From NCBI GenBank assembly GCA_016782865.1, contig JADHXR010000023.1, positions 1-60,981 of the forward strand: DNA of 60,981 bases. The letters run 5' to 3'. The number at the start of each line of letters is the position of its first letter. The stretch's first letter is position 1. Made by a program: the position numbers and the translations under genes. The DNA is from Phycisphaerae bacterium. Lineage in GTDB: Bacteria; Planctomycetota; Phycisphaerae; Sedimentisphaerales; Anaerobacaceae. Of the stretch, positions 8,778 through 17,532 are shown piece by piece. The notes beneath the pieces were generated by a model. The model was not told the DNA's origin. It worked only from the letters and a program-made list of their open reading frames with translations, and made no database searches.

Positions 8778-9359
8778 ATGGACCAATATCTTGCATCATC
8801 CGATACTGTTAATTGGGAACACCCTGATGTTCTTGCCAAAGCCAAAGAACTTTCCCGCGACATGGTCAGTCGCGAAGATGTGGCGAGAAGTTGTTTCGAG
8901 TATGTTCGCGATGAAATCAAACATAGTCTGGACTACGAATTGAATCCAGTAACATGCAAGGCCTCGGAAGTTCTTAAACATAGAACCGGGTATTGCTATG
9001 CAAAGAGCCATCTGCTAGCGGCTTTGCTGAGGGCAAATAAGATTCCCGCAGGCTTTTGTTACCAAAGATTGGCTATCGAAGATAATCGAACTGCGTTCTG
9101 TTTGCATGGTCTAAATGCCGTATGTCTCCCAGACATTGGCTGGTATCGTATCGATGCAAGAGGAAATAAGCCAGGGGTCGAAGCGATGTTTACGCCGCCA
9201 ACGGAAAAGCTGGCATTTGTAGTCACTGTCGAGGGCGAAGCCGATCTGCCGGAAATATGGCCTGAGCCATTGCCGGAAGTTATGAGAGTGCTTACATCCA
9301 GTGCAGACTTTAAGGAGGTAGCAGAGAATCTGCCGGATATTGAAATAATCAGCAGCTAA
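8778..9359 (+). CDS. Transglutaminase-like cysteine-protease-fold protein
   Basis: The 193-residue protein shows the transglutaminase-like triad in order: Cys73 in T-G-Y-C-Y-A-K-S-H, His110 in C-L-H-G-L-N-A-V and Asp126 in W-Y-R-I-D-A-R-G-N. Family members act as proteases, peptidases or cross-linking enzymes; the short cytoplasmic form without a signal peptide is often linked to peptide or amide-bond hydrolysis. It seems complete. The sequence left of the start belongs to an unrelated gene remnant on the other strand, so the true start could be altered by that rearrangement. The dead IS copy follows directly. Confidence 0.75.
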   Translation: MDQYLASSDTVNWEHPDVLAKAKELSRDMVSREDVARSCFEYVRDEIKHSLDYELNPVTCKASEVLKHRTGYCYAKSHLLAALLRANKIPAGFCYQRLAIEDNRTAFCLHGLNAVCLPDIGWYRIDARGNKPGVEAMFTPPTEKLAFVVTVEGEADLPEIWPEPLPEVMRVLTSSADFKEVAENLPDIEIISS

Positions 9360-9452
9360 TAATCACATCCGGCGGACAGTCAGGAGCACCGCTGCGCTCA
9401 CCTGCCACTGACGTGAACCGTTGTGCGGGTACTCCCGTATTCGGAATTAGAA

Positions 9453-10316
9453 GATTATGAGTACCGAACAAGCCACGATTGATGACGCACAAGAAATCCT
9501 GGCATTGTAGAAATATTGAACGACTGGCCCGACCTGTGCCAAGTTTTTGAACTCAAGACCGTGCCGCATTTCACGACGCTGCAGAAAGCCTCCAAACGCC
9601 TACTGCGTCTCGCCACGGCCGAGCAACTCTTGGACAGCACCATTGAGACAATCCAGCCCGATCGTCACGTCGCGCTGGCTGCCATGGATTCTACCGGCTT
9701 GGAGGCTCGTCACATCAGCCGTTATTTCGTTTCGCGAAAACGCTGCAAAGAACTTCAGACCCGCGAAAACACGTACTATCGGCGTTGGCCTAAGCTGGCA
9801 GTTCTCTGCGACTGTCGCACTCACGCGATCTTGTCGGTCATTACCGCACGGGGCCCTGGGGTCGATATCAACCAGTTCGGCAAGATCCTCAGACCCGCGG
9901 CGGACAAAGTACGCATCGATCAGTTGCTCGCAGATGCCGGTTACGACAGCGAAGCCAATCATCGATTTGCACGTGAGGCTCACCACATAGAGAGCATCAT
10001 CCCTGCCAAACACGGCCGTCCGAGCCAAAAACCTTTTCGCGGCAAATATCGCCGGCTGATGCAGCAGGAGTTTGACAAGGGAATTCTTGGGCAACGTTGG
10101 CAGGTCGAAACAGTCTTCAGCATGATCAAACGCAATCAAGGCGAAGCCCTGCTGTCACAAACCTATTGGGCGCAGAATCGCGAAATGATGCTGAAAGTTC
10201 TGACACACAACATCGCTATTATCTTACTTGTCAATGAACTTTTCTACAGAGCATACCGGACACCTTTAATTATCCCACTGACCCCTAAGCTCTTTCAGGT
10301 GTTGAGTTACCACTAA
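9453..10316 (+). pseudogene. IS4/IS5-type DDE transposase, disrupted
   Basis: From 9516 the frame encodes a DDE transposase core: D-S-T-G-L near residue 58, D-A-G-Y-D near residue 143 and the C-terminal Q-R-W-Q-V-E-T-V-F-S-M-I-K (glutamate). These are the three acidic residues of the IS4/IS5 superfamily. The same frame continues upstream as D-Y-E-Y-R-T-S-H-D but is broken by two consecutive TGA codons (9480-9485), and the N-terminal third expected in the family is missing. No matching terminal inverted repeats or target duplication could be recognised. The element is therefore a remnant and probably cannot move itself. Confidence 0.75.
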
Positions 10317-10360
10317 AGTCCGATTCCTTTTCGGATAGAAACTTGCCCATGGGCATTTTT

Positions 10361-11605
10361 TCACATCAAGCTTGGCGAGGGCTCGCCGCTGAGGATGCTG
10401 AAAGGCTCTCGTTTCTTTTGCAGCAGCACCTTGTGGCAGCGCGAATTCAAGTTATCCAGAACGGTCATAAAGTTTATGTATCCATCATAGGGGGAATCAT
10501 AAGGGTTGAAGTACTTATGCACATCACCGTCAGAAAAATACTTTGTGCACATGTAGTAGAAGTGGTCTGAGACCTGCAATTTTCGCCACTCAATGATTAT
10601 GGCCCTATCATCAGTATTCTTGACCTTGTACTCGAGCCCGTAGAGTTCGGCGAGAGCGTTCTCCTGCATAGGATTACCCCGCCACGCAGAAAGGTCCCTC
10701 TCCAAATCGGCCCAGCTTATTGTGTGGGGAACATCAAATACACCGACCGGCTCATAAGCAGCAGCCACCTCGCTAGGGGTCTTGAAATCATTATCCGGGT
10801 GTTTCAGGATTTCTGAAGGCAAGTGCCGTATGAAACTGAATATGCCGGTATCCTCCCATTGGTGCTCGCCAAGGGTTTCATAGTCCATGAAGAGGTTCAC
10901 CACGAACCCGTTACCGTTGAATGCATTTATCCAGGCTGCAAATCTGTCCGCTGTGACAGGCCATTGGCTCCAGTTTCGGTTGGAGAATCGAAAGGCTATG
11001 TCATCGCTGAGGCGGTAGTTCTTAAGCAACAGTTTAAGTTTCGTCGAGTTTGGTGGTCGATAAACGAAGTTGGGGCTCCTGTAGCCAAGAATGTGATCAG
11101 CACCTTCGGCCAATATCATATCAAAGCCGCCCATCTGCTCAATCAGAAATGCCAGGTCATTATTATATATCAGTTCGGTGTTCCTAAATACTCGCGGCGT
11201 CTGGCCAAAAAGCCTGTGGATCGCCTGTTCATGCATTCGTATTTGTGCAATGAACTCCTCTCGGGAGTACAAGAAGCTTAAGCTGTGGTAATAAGTTTCC
11301 GCCAGAAATTCCACACAGTTAGTGGCAGCCAGTGCTTGGAAACTGGCCAGAACCTCCGGCGCGTAAAGCTCAAGTTGCTCCAGTAAAACACCTGTTATGC
11401 TGTAGGATATCCTGAATTTACCCTTGTGTTTTTTGATCAGCTCGAGCATGAGCAGATTTGACGGCAGATAACATTTCCTTGCCACCCTTCTGCATATCTC
11501 AGCATTCTTGGAGTCGTCGAAATAGTCGTTGTCCAACTCAAAAATGGTGTAGTTCCTGAGTCTGTAGGGCTGATGAACCTGAAAATAGAAACATATCGAT
11601 GGCAT
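10361..11605 (-). CDS. GH57 alpha-amylase/glucanotransferase-type glycoside hydrolase
   Basis: The 414-residue protein opens with the GH57 signature F-Y-F-Q-V-H-Q-P. Later come F-R-N-T-E-L-I-Y-N-N-D with the nucleophile Glu144, and F-M-D-Y-E-T-L-G-E-H-Q-W with the acid Asp241. Members of this bacterial subgroup act on alpha-1,4-glucans such as glycogen, inside the cell (no signal peptide here). The gene follows a GT4 glycosyltransferase by 26 bases on the same strand, with AGGGAGG six bases before its ATG, so the two are probably an operon for glycogen or maltodextrin turnover. Confidence 0.9.
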   Translation of the reverse strand: MPSICFYFQVHQPYRLRNYTIFELDNDYFDDSKNAEICRRVARKCYLPSNLLMLELIKKHKGKFRISYSITGVLLEQLELYAPEVLASFQALAATNCVEFLAETYYHSLSFLYSREEFIAQIRMHEQAIHRLFGQTPRVFRNTELIYNNDLAFLIEQMGGFDMILAEGADHILGYRSPNFVYRPPNSTKLKLLLKNYRLSDDIAFRFSNRNWSQWPVTADRFAAWINAFNGNGFVVNLFMDYETLGEHQWEDTGIFSFIRHLPSEILKHPDNDFKTPSEVAAAYEPVGVFDVPHTISWADLERDLSAWRGNPMQENALAELYGLEYKVKNTDDRAIIIEWRKLQVSDHFYYMCTKYFSDGDVHKYFNPYDSPYDGYINFMTVLDNLNSRCHKVLLQKKREPFSILSGEPSPSLM

Positions 11606-11631
11606 AACAGACCTCCCTGTCCCATCGTAGA

Positions 11632-12924
11632 TTAGGATCCATTTAGTATTTTCTCATATATTCCCTTGATCTTTGCCGCTGCGTCTTCCCAGCGAAATTT
11701 ATACACTTCACTGTGGCCATCCTCTCGAAGAGTTCTCCTCAGTAATGGAAACTTCAATACAGCAGCTATTTTGTTGGCCATCTGGTCTATGTCCCAGAAG
11801 TCGACTTTGAGTGCATGGGTCAAGACCTCGGCGATCCCGCTCTGTTTGCTTATCAGTACGGGAACATTGTGCTTAAGGGCCTCGAGCGGAGTAATACCAA
11901 AGGGTTCAGAAACAGACGGCATCACATATAAATCAGCCATCTGATATGCTCTGTCAACATCAGCTCCCCGCAAAAACCGTGTGAACAAAACCCTATGACC
12001 GATGCCAAGATAAGCAGCATATTCAACCATCCGGTGTGTCATATCACCATCACCGGCCATGATGAACTTAACATCGTCCATCTTCTCGAGTACCTTCTTT
12101 GCTGCTGCCAAGAAATATTCGGGGCCCTTTTGCATCGTAATTCGACCCAGGAACAGGACAATCTTGTCGGTCTTCTCAGGCAGCGCATGTGAGGATCCGC
12201 TATCACTACAAGTATCATGCTCAACACCGTTATAGACAACCTCGACTTTTTCGGGCGCTACCCCGTAGCGACCTACTATGATATTCCTGGTGTAATTGCT
12301 GACTGTAATGACCCTGTCAGCAGAGTGCATACCTTGCCGTTCAATGTCATAAATGCTCTGGTTAACGTGCTCGCCGCTCCGGTCGAATTCCGTTGAATGG
12401 ACGTGCACAACAAATGGCTTGCCACTTGATTTTGCGACAGCGATTCCAGCCGGATAAGTCATCCAATCATGGGCATGTATGAGATCAAAATCCTCGACTG
12501 TAGCAATTTCCATTACCTTCGTGGCGTAGCGGTGCACCTGTCCAGCCATATCATTAGGATAGTTCTCACCTTGCTCTGCGCTCTTCGAATGCCACGAGCG
12601 GATGTAGCGCGCGTTCCTCTCTCGGTACGAACCTCTCTGTCGCGAATAGGCTTCATGCCTGCTGGAATCGACATATGGGCGAAGAGGCGAGATGATCTCA
12701 TGGAAGCTGACATTTTCAAACTCACTGGCCTCTTTGATTTCAACACTTCCTTCTGCACTCATTAACTTAACTGGGCCCGTGTAGCGGCTGATTCCTGCTT
12801 TGGGAAGAACAAAAGCGATTTGCATTCCCAATTGGCCCATTGCCTTGGTAAGGCCGTAACACGCGGTGCCCAGCCCCCCGCTGATAAACGGTGGAAACTC
12901 CCAACCTAACATGAACGCTTTCAT
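11632..12924 (-). CDS. GT4 glycosyltransferase (glycogen synthase-like)
   Basis: The 430-residue protein has a two-Rossmann GT-B layout. N-terminal W-E-F-P-P-F-I-S-G-G-L-G is the ADP/UDP-glucose loop of starch/glycogen synthase-like enzymes, H-A-H-D-W is in the middle, F-L-G-R-I-T-M-Q-K-G starts the C-terminal domain, and the E-x7-E motif is S-E-P-F-G-I-T-P-L-E-A. It probably transfers glucose from a nucleotide sugar to an alpha-glucan. The start ATG has AGGGAAA just upstream. Pairing with the GH57 gene downstream recurs in anaerobes and supports a role in glycogen-like polymer metabolism. Confidence 0.88.
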   Translation of the reverse strand: MKAFMLGWEFPPFISGGLGTACYGLTKAMGQLGMQIAFVLPKAGISRYTGPVKLMSAEGSVEIKEASEFENVSFHEIISPLRPYVDSSRHEAYSRQRGSYRERNARYIRSWHSKSAEQGENYPNDMAGQVHRYATKVMEIATVEDFDLIHAHDWMTYPAGIAVAKSSGKPFVVHVHSTEFDRSGEHVNQSIYDIERQGMHSADRVITVSNYTRNIIVGRYGVAPEKVEVVYNGVEHDTCSDSGSSHALPEKTDKIVLFLGRITMQKGPEYFLAAAKKVLEKMDDVKFIMAGDGDMTHRMVEYAAYLGIGHRVLFTRFLRGADVDRAYQMADLYVMPSVSEPFGITPLEALKHNVPVLISKQSGIAEVLTHALKVDFWDIDQMANKIAAVLKFPLLRRTLREDGHSEVYKFRWEDAAAKIKGIYEKILNGS

Positions 12925-13338
12925 CGATTTCCCTATCGTATTCGAGCGCAGAGGTTTCAGCTTACTTCCTTGATTTCAACACTTTGGCGTGGTTAGTCAA
13001 GCGAAAAACTTCAGATAATTCGCTTTTTCAGCATGGCGCTCGCTCCGGAACCTCAGCAAACCACAGCTTCCGGCTTAATATGCGTCGGAATCCTCTGATC
13101 TAGGCTCTGCTACTTTTGAAGCGTTTCATCCGCCCGGCGATGTTCGCAAGTGCACTGAGGACGTGGAAATTAACCCTATCACACCTGTCGGTCTGGCGTG
13201 CGTACCCTTTGCCACACGGATTTAGTCGGGCGTCACTTACTGTAGGACGCTTGCTGCTTTCGACAAGTCTCTTCCGCGCGCAAAATACATAGAGTGCGTG
13301 AGCAGCAAATTGGTTGGCTCTCGAGCTATCGCTAAAAC
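12925..13338. other. CDS-free stretch
   Basis: About 410 bases upstream of the glucan operon. It should contain the promoter of that minus-strand operon, but I could not find a convincing -35/-10 pair. No tRNA, hairpin with T-run or repeat is apparent. Confidence 0.4.
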
Positions 13339-13626
13339 TCAGGCTACGTGCGTGTTTTCAGCTACAAGCTCGCAGGCATGAAAAAGCCCTGCAAGCCAGT
13401 TAAGCTCCGGGTCCCCACAATCTCCATTAGTCAAGTCGTGTAAGCAGCCTATCAAGTCTCGCTCGATTTCTTCGCGCAGCGTCGGGCTAAAATTGATACG
13501 CTCCAGGCTCCACATTTTCCACATGATGCCTATGCAGAGCTTTGCTCTCACATCCAAGCTGTTAAATACACCCTTAAGCCGCTCCTGGGTTGACATAGCG
13601 TCGATTGTTTGTGTGAATTCATCCAT
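13339..13626 (-). CDS. Small hypothetical protein
   Basis: I do not recognise this 95-residue product. It is predicted helical and acidic, has no signal peptide or membrane segment, and contains three cysteines and a Trp-rich centre (M-W-K-M-W-S). It lies 62 bases downstream of a small membrane protein gene on the same strand, and the two could be co-transcribed. A purine-rich GAAGGGAAAA stretch before its ATG is a reasonable ribosome-binding site and supports it being real. Confidence 0.5.
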   Translation of the reverse strand: MDEFTQTIDAMSTQERLKGVFNSLDVRAKLCIGIMWKMWSLERINFSPTLREEIERDLIGCLHDLTNGDCGDPELNWLAGLFHACELVAENTHVA

Positions 13627-13688
13627 GACATTTTCCCTTCTTTGATTTCTGCTGTACTGCGACAGATATCGCTGTTTGTTGCGGGATC

Positions 13689-13940
13689 TTACTGCGGATT
13701 CGCCGGCCTCACAGCTTTCCTTCTCAGGAACAGGAAAACAATGATGCCCAAAGCGATCAGACCAACAAGCCCATTCTCGCCCAGACTCTCAATTAGTGCG
13801 GTGAGATTGGGAACAACTTTCCCAAAAAAAGGTACTGCACTGCCAAAAAGGATCTCAACTACAATCCCAAGGGCAATCAACAATAAGGAAATCTCAATAA
13901 TCTCACCAATCCCTTTTCTTATTTCTTCGAGATAATGCAT
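13689..13940 (-). CDS. Small two-helix membrane protein
   Basis: Starting at ATG 13940 (AGGAG eight bases upstream decides this start over one 36 bases earlier), the product has 83 residues. It has two hydrophobic helices (I-E-I-S-L-L-L-I-A-L-G-I-V-V and G-L-I-A-L-G-I-I-V-F-L-F-L), separated by a short amphipathic stretch, and a basic C-terminus. No family is recognised. It resembles small inner-membrane proteins of unknown role found in many bacteria. Confidence 0.55.
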   Translation of the reverse strand: MHYLEEIRKGIGEIIEISLLLIALGIVVEILFGSAVPFFGKVVPNLTALIESLGENGLVGLIALGIIVFLFLRRKAVRPANPQ

Positions 13941-14222
13941 GATTAGTTCTCCTGTATTCCACACCGCAAAAAACAAGAAATGCTATATATCTTCCGATAA
14001 TATCGGCCTACCCGTTTTGATTACTTTAAACTTTGTGCCTGAAAATACAGGTACATATTGTTGACAAAAGGTTTCTATTTGCTCCATCACTACTAACAAA
14101 AAACAGCAGAAAACGCCTTATCAGTATTGAAACGGGGATTTCCTGGCCAGACTGGGGACCCATGGGCAAAAGCGCGACAGTAGAAATGTGATCGCAGATT
14201 GTTACGGTACCGCACAATTCAC

Positions 14223-14251
14223 TTGATCCGTATGGTTGTCTTTGCTATAAT
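14223..14251 (+). promoter_or_regulatory. Sigma-70 promoter of candidate small RNA
   Basis: TTGATC (14223-14228) and TATAAT (14246-14251) are separated by exactly 17 bases. The -10 box is consensus and the -35 box matches four of six positions. No plus-strand coding sequence follows, but a structured stretch ending in an intrinsic terminator does. Confidence 0.6.
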
Positions 14252-14256
14252 ACGTT

Positions 14257-14383
14257 TGTTGCGAGCGCAAACAGAGATCAGTCGGTCTCGTAGCACTATC
14301 CGCGGTGACGTGCGTGATGGCACATCGCAATAAGGAGACGGGCCTACAATTAGTCCAACACAACTGCCTGCGTCTCCTTTTTT
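14257..14383 (+). ncRNA. Candidate structured small RNA, about 125 nt
   Basis: Between the promoter and a strong intrinsic terminator lie consecutive hairpins. GAGATC pairs with GGTCTC around the tetraloop AGTC (14274-14289). GCGGT pairs with ATCGC, and inside it GTGC with GCAC around a six-base loop (14302-14328). The terminator stem closes the transcript. An extra GTTTG/CAAAC pair (14254-14272) may or may not be inside the RNA, depending on the exact start. There is no open frame of note on the plus strand. It matches no RNA family that I can name, and is not a tRNA. It lies in a CDS-free gap between convergently placed minus-strand genes. Confidence 0.5.
14332..14383 (+). terminator. Rho-independent terminator of the candidate small RNA
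   Basis: AAGGAGACG (14332-14340) pairs perfectly with CGTCTCCTT (14371-14379), and GGC/GCC extends the stem after a two-base bulge. The right arm runs into six T residues (14378-14383). The loop is long (about 22 bases) for a terminator and may carry a function of its own. Confidence 0.7.
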
Positions 14384-14606
14384 GTGCGCGCTGTGTTCTC
14401 TTTCCACAGGATGGCGGATAGAAAAATAAATCCTGTCGAAAACCGGAAAGCCGCTCTGGAAAAAAACTCCCCCCGTACCTCGCCCAGCAAACCCACAACA
14501 CCTAGCACTTAACGTGCCAACGGTCGTTCTGTATGTGAACTCAGCCAAGAATAAGCCGTATCTCGGTGTTTTCGTAATCCTTTTGAACTCGTCCTGATAT
14601 TGGCTG

Positions 14607-15308
14607 TTAATCTTCCCTACCGATTTTTGCTGCCCCTGGTTTCGCTCTTCCCCGGCAGTTCTCGCAGTCGCAGGCACCTACTTGTCTTAAGTGCGAAACG
14701 CCGGCAAGGTTCTTAGTCACAGTCAATTTCGCCCCTTTTGTCTCCATCTTGCGCAAGGCCAGCTTCGCCTCTGTCCTGCTACGCGAACCTACGGCATCAA
14801 CTACAACTTGCACATTTTTGCCTCGCTGCAGCAACCCCAATGCTGTCGCCTTGATAGCATCTTCGGTGCCGGCACCAATCAAAATGAACTCATCAGCTTG
14901 CACTTCACTCAGCAGTCTATCCAGTCGCGGCTCATCAAAAGGGTCAATGCAGCGCTTGTGCAGAATAACCTGCCTGTGCGCCCGCAACAAATCCGCCGGC
15001 AGAATATTCATGCCGTCCGCCGGAAAAGAGGCACGATTCCACAGCAATGTGTACGGTATCTTTCTTTGCCCATCGGTGCCGTCAATGCAATGGCCGATTG
15101 TAGTGCGGCCATTGTTGCGGTAAACCTCAGCAGTCGAGATTATTGGGATATGTTCGTGCCTGGCCCAGGCCATCACTCTGCGAATGTGGGCCAAGACCTC
15201 TCTGTGGTTCCTTATGCACGCGTCGCTCCCAGCAAGTAGAAAGTCTCTTTGCGTATCGATATCTATCAGGAAGTACCTGCGCGGCTTTTCAGGAGATTTC
15301 AGAATCAT
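14607..15308 (-). CDS. Isochorismatase-like hydrolase fold, catalytic Cys replaced
   Basis: The 233-residue protein has the cysteine-hydrolase (isochorismatase/nicotinamidase) fold. The first triad residue is Asp18 in L-I-D-I-D-T-Q-R-D-F and the second is Lys118 in I-L-H-K. The nucleophile loop normally reads G-x-x-T-x-x-C-V-x-x-T-A. Here it is G-A-G-T-E-D-A-I-K-A-T-A, so Ala151 sits where the cysteine should be. Cysteine hydrolase chemistry should be lost, unless it works like the Cys-independent isochorismatases. The C-terminus has a C-x-C-x-x-C pattern (G-A-C-D-C-E-N-C) that could bind metal. Start ATG 15308 has GGAAATCCAGAGA upstream. Confidence 0.7.
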   Translation of the reverse strand: MILKSPEKPRRYFLIDIDTQRDFLLAGSDACIRNHREVLAHIRRVMAWARHEHIPIISTAEVYRNNGRTTIGHCIDGTDGQRKIPYTLLWNRASFPADGMNILPADLLRAHRQVILHKRCIDPFDEPRLDRLLSEVQADEFILIGAGTEDAIKATALGLLQRGKNVQVVVDAVGSRSRTEAKLALRKMETKGAKLTVTKNLAGVSHLRQVGACDCENCRGRAKPGAAKIGRED

Positions 15309-16092
15309 TCTCTGGATTTCCCTACTCTAAGCTCGAATTCGCATTGCTCCTGGGAAACCTCCTTATCTCCGCAAACTATTGCCCTCATGGCATCGAGGAT
15401 GTGAGCAATTTACATTATAGGACGCTGCAATTCAAGAAAAAACTTCCTCTTTCTGCTATTTACCTGTTTTTATGCATACATCCTGTCGTACTGACGGCTT
15501 TCCAGACAGGATTCGTAGGTTAGCTCGTAACACTGCCCAAAACCGAAGTATTTTCGAAGAGCCATTCGTCGGTATTGATCTCATCAGACTCCTATCCGCA
15601 GGCAAAAGTCCATGACAACTATCGGCAGATCCCCTACAATGCTGTTGAAGTGGATAATGAATGTCTTGGAGGTAGAAAATGGGAAGCCTGCCACTCATCC
15701 AATTCATTTCGAAGAAACTCTTGCCTTTTCTGTTCTTTGCTCTTGCCACCGCCTAGCCCGAGTTTCCTACTTATAAAGGGCCATAGCTCTATCTCTTTTT
15801 CTGACAAGAGGTTACACGATTGCAATCCTTACCCTAAAACAGCATATTCTCCTTCTTCAGACCTGAAATCGACAGCAACTGTTGCTGAACTTCGGATGAC
15901 GGCCGTAATCCAACACAGCAGGCCCCTGGACCAAGGCGGGCGGCGCCCAGCCAGCAGATTGGCCGCCGTGGATGAGAAACCTTAAGGACCACTACAAACA
16001 ACACATAAGAGATGCTCGCGTCAGTGCGTCTTTTTGCATTAGAACAAGCATGGAAGAGGCTAACACAAATGCGACACGAAGATCCTGCAAAG
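15309..16092. other. CDS-free stretch
   Basis: About 780 bases between the isochorismatase-like gene and the phosphatidyltransferase gene. Several frames of 60-130 codons exist on both strands, but none shows a recognisable domain, good start context or coherent composition. No terminator or tRNA was found. It may hold a decayed gene. Confidence 0.4.
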
Positions 16093-16695
16093 TCAGGTGA
16101 CTTTTTTCCACCAACTTCGCCGAGTTGCTGCGAAGCCTGATATGACCGTGAAGGCTAACATAAACACAAAAGTCACGGTAGTAAACCAGTATCCCCAGAC
16201 GGCGGTCGGAACATGAGCCATTTTTATGATCACCGTACCGATGGCAAAGGCCTGCAGGACCCCCTTGACCTTACCAGTGGCCACCGCAGGAAAGATGAGA
16301 CCGCGAGCTTCCGTAATGTGGCGTATTATCGTAACGCAAGCCTCCCTAAGGATGAGTGTGCCAGCCACGGACCAGTGAATTGCTGCCAATGCCCCTCGGC
16401 TGAAACCAAATAGCCGTGGCTCACCAATGATCGCAAAACAGACAAAGGCACCACAGGCGAGGGTTTTGTCAGCGAGTGGGTCTGTCATTCGCCCCAACTT
16501 ACTCCCGGCCTTGAATCTTCGAGCCAACATACCGTCAACGATATCCGTCAACTCAGCAATGACAAACAAGACAAAGGCAATGTCCAGAAGGAATGGCTTG
16601 CTTGCGGCAGACGGTGAGTAAAGAATCATGCCAAGGAAAATGAAAGTTAAGGCAAACCGCGCGAAGGTCAGAATGTTCGGGATGAATTTGAGCAT
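16093..16695 (-). CDS. CDP-alcohol phosphatidyltransferase (PgsA-like)
   Basis: From ATG 16695 (the residue matching the usual family N-terminus L-K-F-I-P-N-I-L-T-F-A-R) the product has 200 residues and about five membrane helices. The family motif D-G-x2-A-R-x8-G-x3-D-x3-D is present as D-G-M-L-A-R ... G-R-M-T-D-P-L-A-D. Such enzymes displace CMP from CDP-diacylglycerol by an alcohol, most often glycerol-3-phosphate, to begin phosphatidylglycerol synthesis in the inner membrane. A longer in-frame extension upstream lacks family similarity and is not used. Confidence 0.82.
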   Translation of the reverse strand: MLKFIPNILTFARFALTFIFLGMILYSPSAASKPFLLDIAFVLFVIAELTDIVDGMLARRFKAGSKLGRMTDPLADKTLACGAFVCFAIIGEPRLFGFSRGALAAIHWSVAGTLILREACVTIIRHITEARGLIFPAVATGKVKGVLQAFAIGTVIIKMAHVPTAVWGYWFTTVTFVFMLAFTVISGFAATRRSWWKKVT

Positions 16696-17117
16696 AAGGG
16701 AAAGTGTACTTCTGTTTCGGATACGATTCAATACTGAATTCGTGGATGACCAAATTGCGTTCTCTTTCGTGACTGACGTTCGTGTTGAGCAATGGTGCAC
16801 TACGGCTTCCCGCTACGATCACAACATTAAACGACCGCCGACAAGTCAAATGGCTGGGATGCGGGTCTTGGGTAGATTGAGGACCGGCAGTCTCGGGTCG
16901 GTTCGGGCTGTTTGGTCTGGGCTGGTTATTCTCTGGCGGCGTGGTTGAAGAAGGAAGAGGCGATGGAGGTGTGGCCTGTGTCGTGGGCATGGCATATCTT
17001 AGGTCCGTCAAGTGCAAGCCTGCAAGACCGTCCCAGAATTTCAACTACCAAAGAACTTCTCGCTGGTATGACCGAATGAGCAGTAATGTGCATGAAATGC
17101 TTTGGTAGTGCCGGTTG
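16696..17117. other. CDS-free stretch
   Basis: About 420 bases between two minus-strand genes. It has a short run of TCGGGTCGGTTCGGG-like sequence near 16890-16920 and no recognisable gene, RNA or terminator. Confidence 0.4.
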
Positions 17118-17468
17118 TTAGCGGCGACGTCTACCACGACGACCGCCAGAATCACCGCTTCGGCCTCCATCGGCACGACCTCTTGTGCCAGAACCACTTC
17201 GCTTGCGCCTGCTGCTACGAGTCTTTGCCTTCGTCCGACTCTTTTGAACGTAAATCTTCTGTCCCCTCAAATTCTTGCCATTCATCTTTTCGATGGCATT
17301 TTTGGCCTCGTTCATAGAGGGCATAGTCACAAACCCAAATCCCCGTGATTTGCGCGTGACCCCATCCCTTATGACAATGATGGAGCCGACTTGCCCGAAG
17401 CTCTCAAAAGCTTGACGCAAATCGTCTTCGGTTGTCTCCCCTGACAAGTTTCCCACAAAGACTTTCAT
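17118..17468 (-). CDS. RRM-type RNA-binding protein
   Basis: The 116-residue protein is one RNA recognition motif followed by an Arg/Gly/Ser-rich tail. RNP2 is K-V-F-V-G-N-L (residues 2-8) and RNP1 is S-R-G-F-G-F-V-T-M (about 41-49), with the aromatic residues that stack on RNA bases in place. The basic tail (from about residue 80) resembles RGG boxes. Stand-alone RRM proteins of this size are common in cyanobacteria and planctomycetes and are often linked to cold or mRNA control. The start has AAAAGGAA directly upstream. Confidence 0.92.
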   Translation of the reverse strand: MKVFVGNLSGETTEDDLRQAFESFGQVGSIIVIRDGVTRKSRGFGFVTMPSMNEAKNAIEKMNGKNLRGQKIYVQKSRTKAKTRSSRRKRSGSGTRGRADGGRSGDSGGRRGRRRR

Positions 17469-17532
17469 TTCCTTTTCTAAGTCCTTCTAAGAAGGTTTCA
17501 ATTCCAAAAACCAGACACCGGTTAAGCTGTCA

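Noticed and set aside
9480..9485. Two consecutive in-frame TGA codons in the IS transposase, considered as Sec codons.
   Set aside because: Transposases have no Sec at this place, the N-terminal region is otherwise missing, and no hairpin follows. Plain decay is simpler.
10346..10363. TGCCCATGGGCA followed by T residues as a terminator after the transposase.
   Set aside because: The palindrome has no loop, so a stable hairpin would lose its inner pairs; too weak to call.
14219..14677. Minus-strand frame of 152 codons across the candidate small RNA.
   Set aside because: No recognisable domain, overlaps the end of the isochorismatase-like gene and has no ribosome-binding site.
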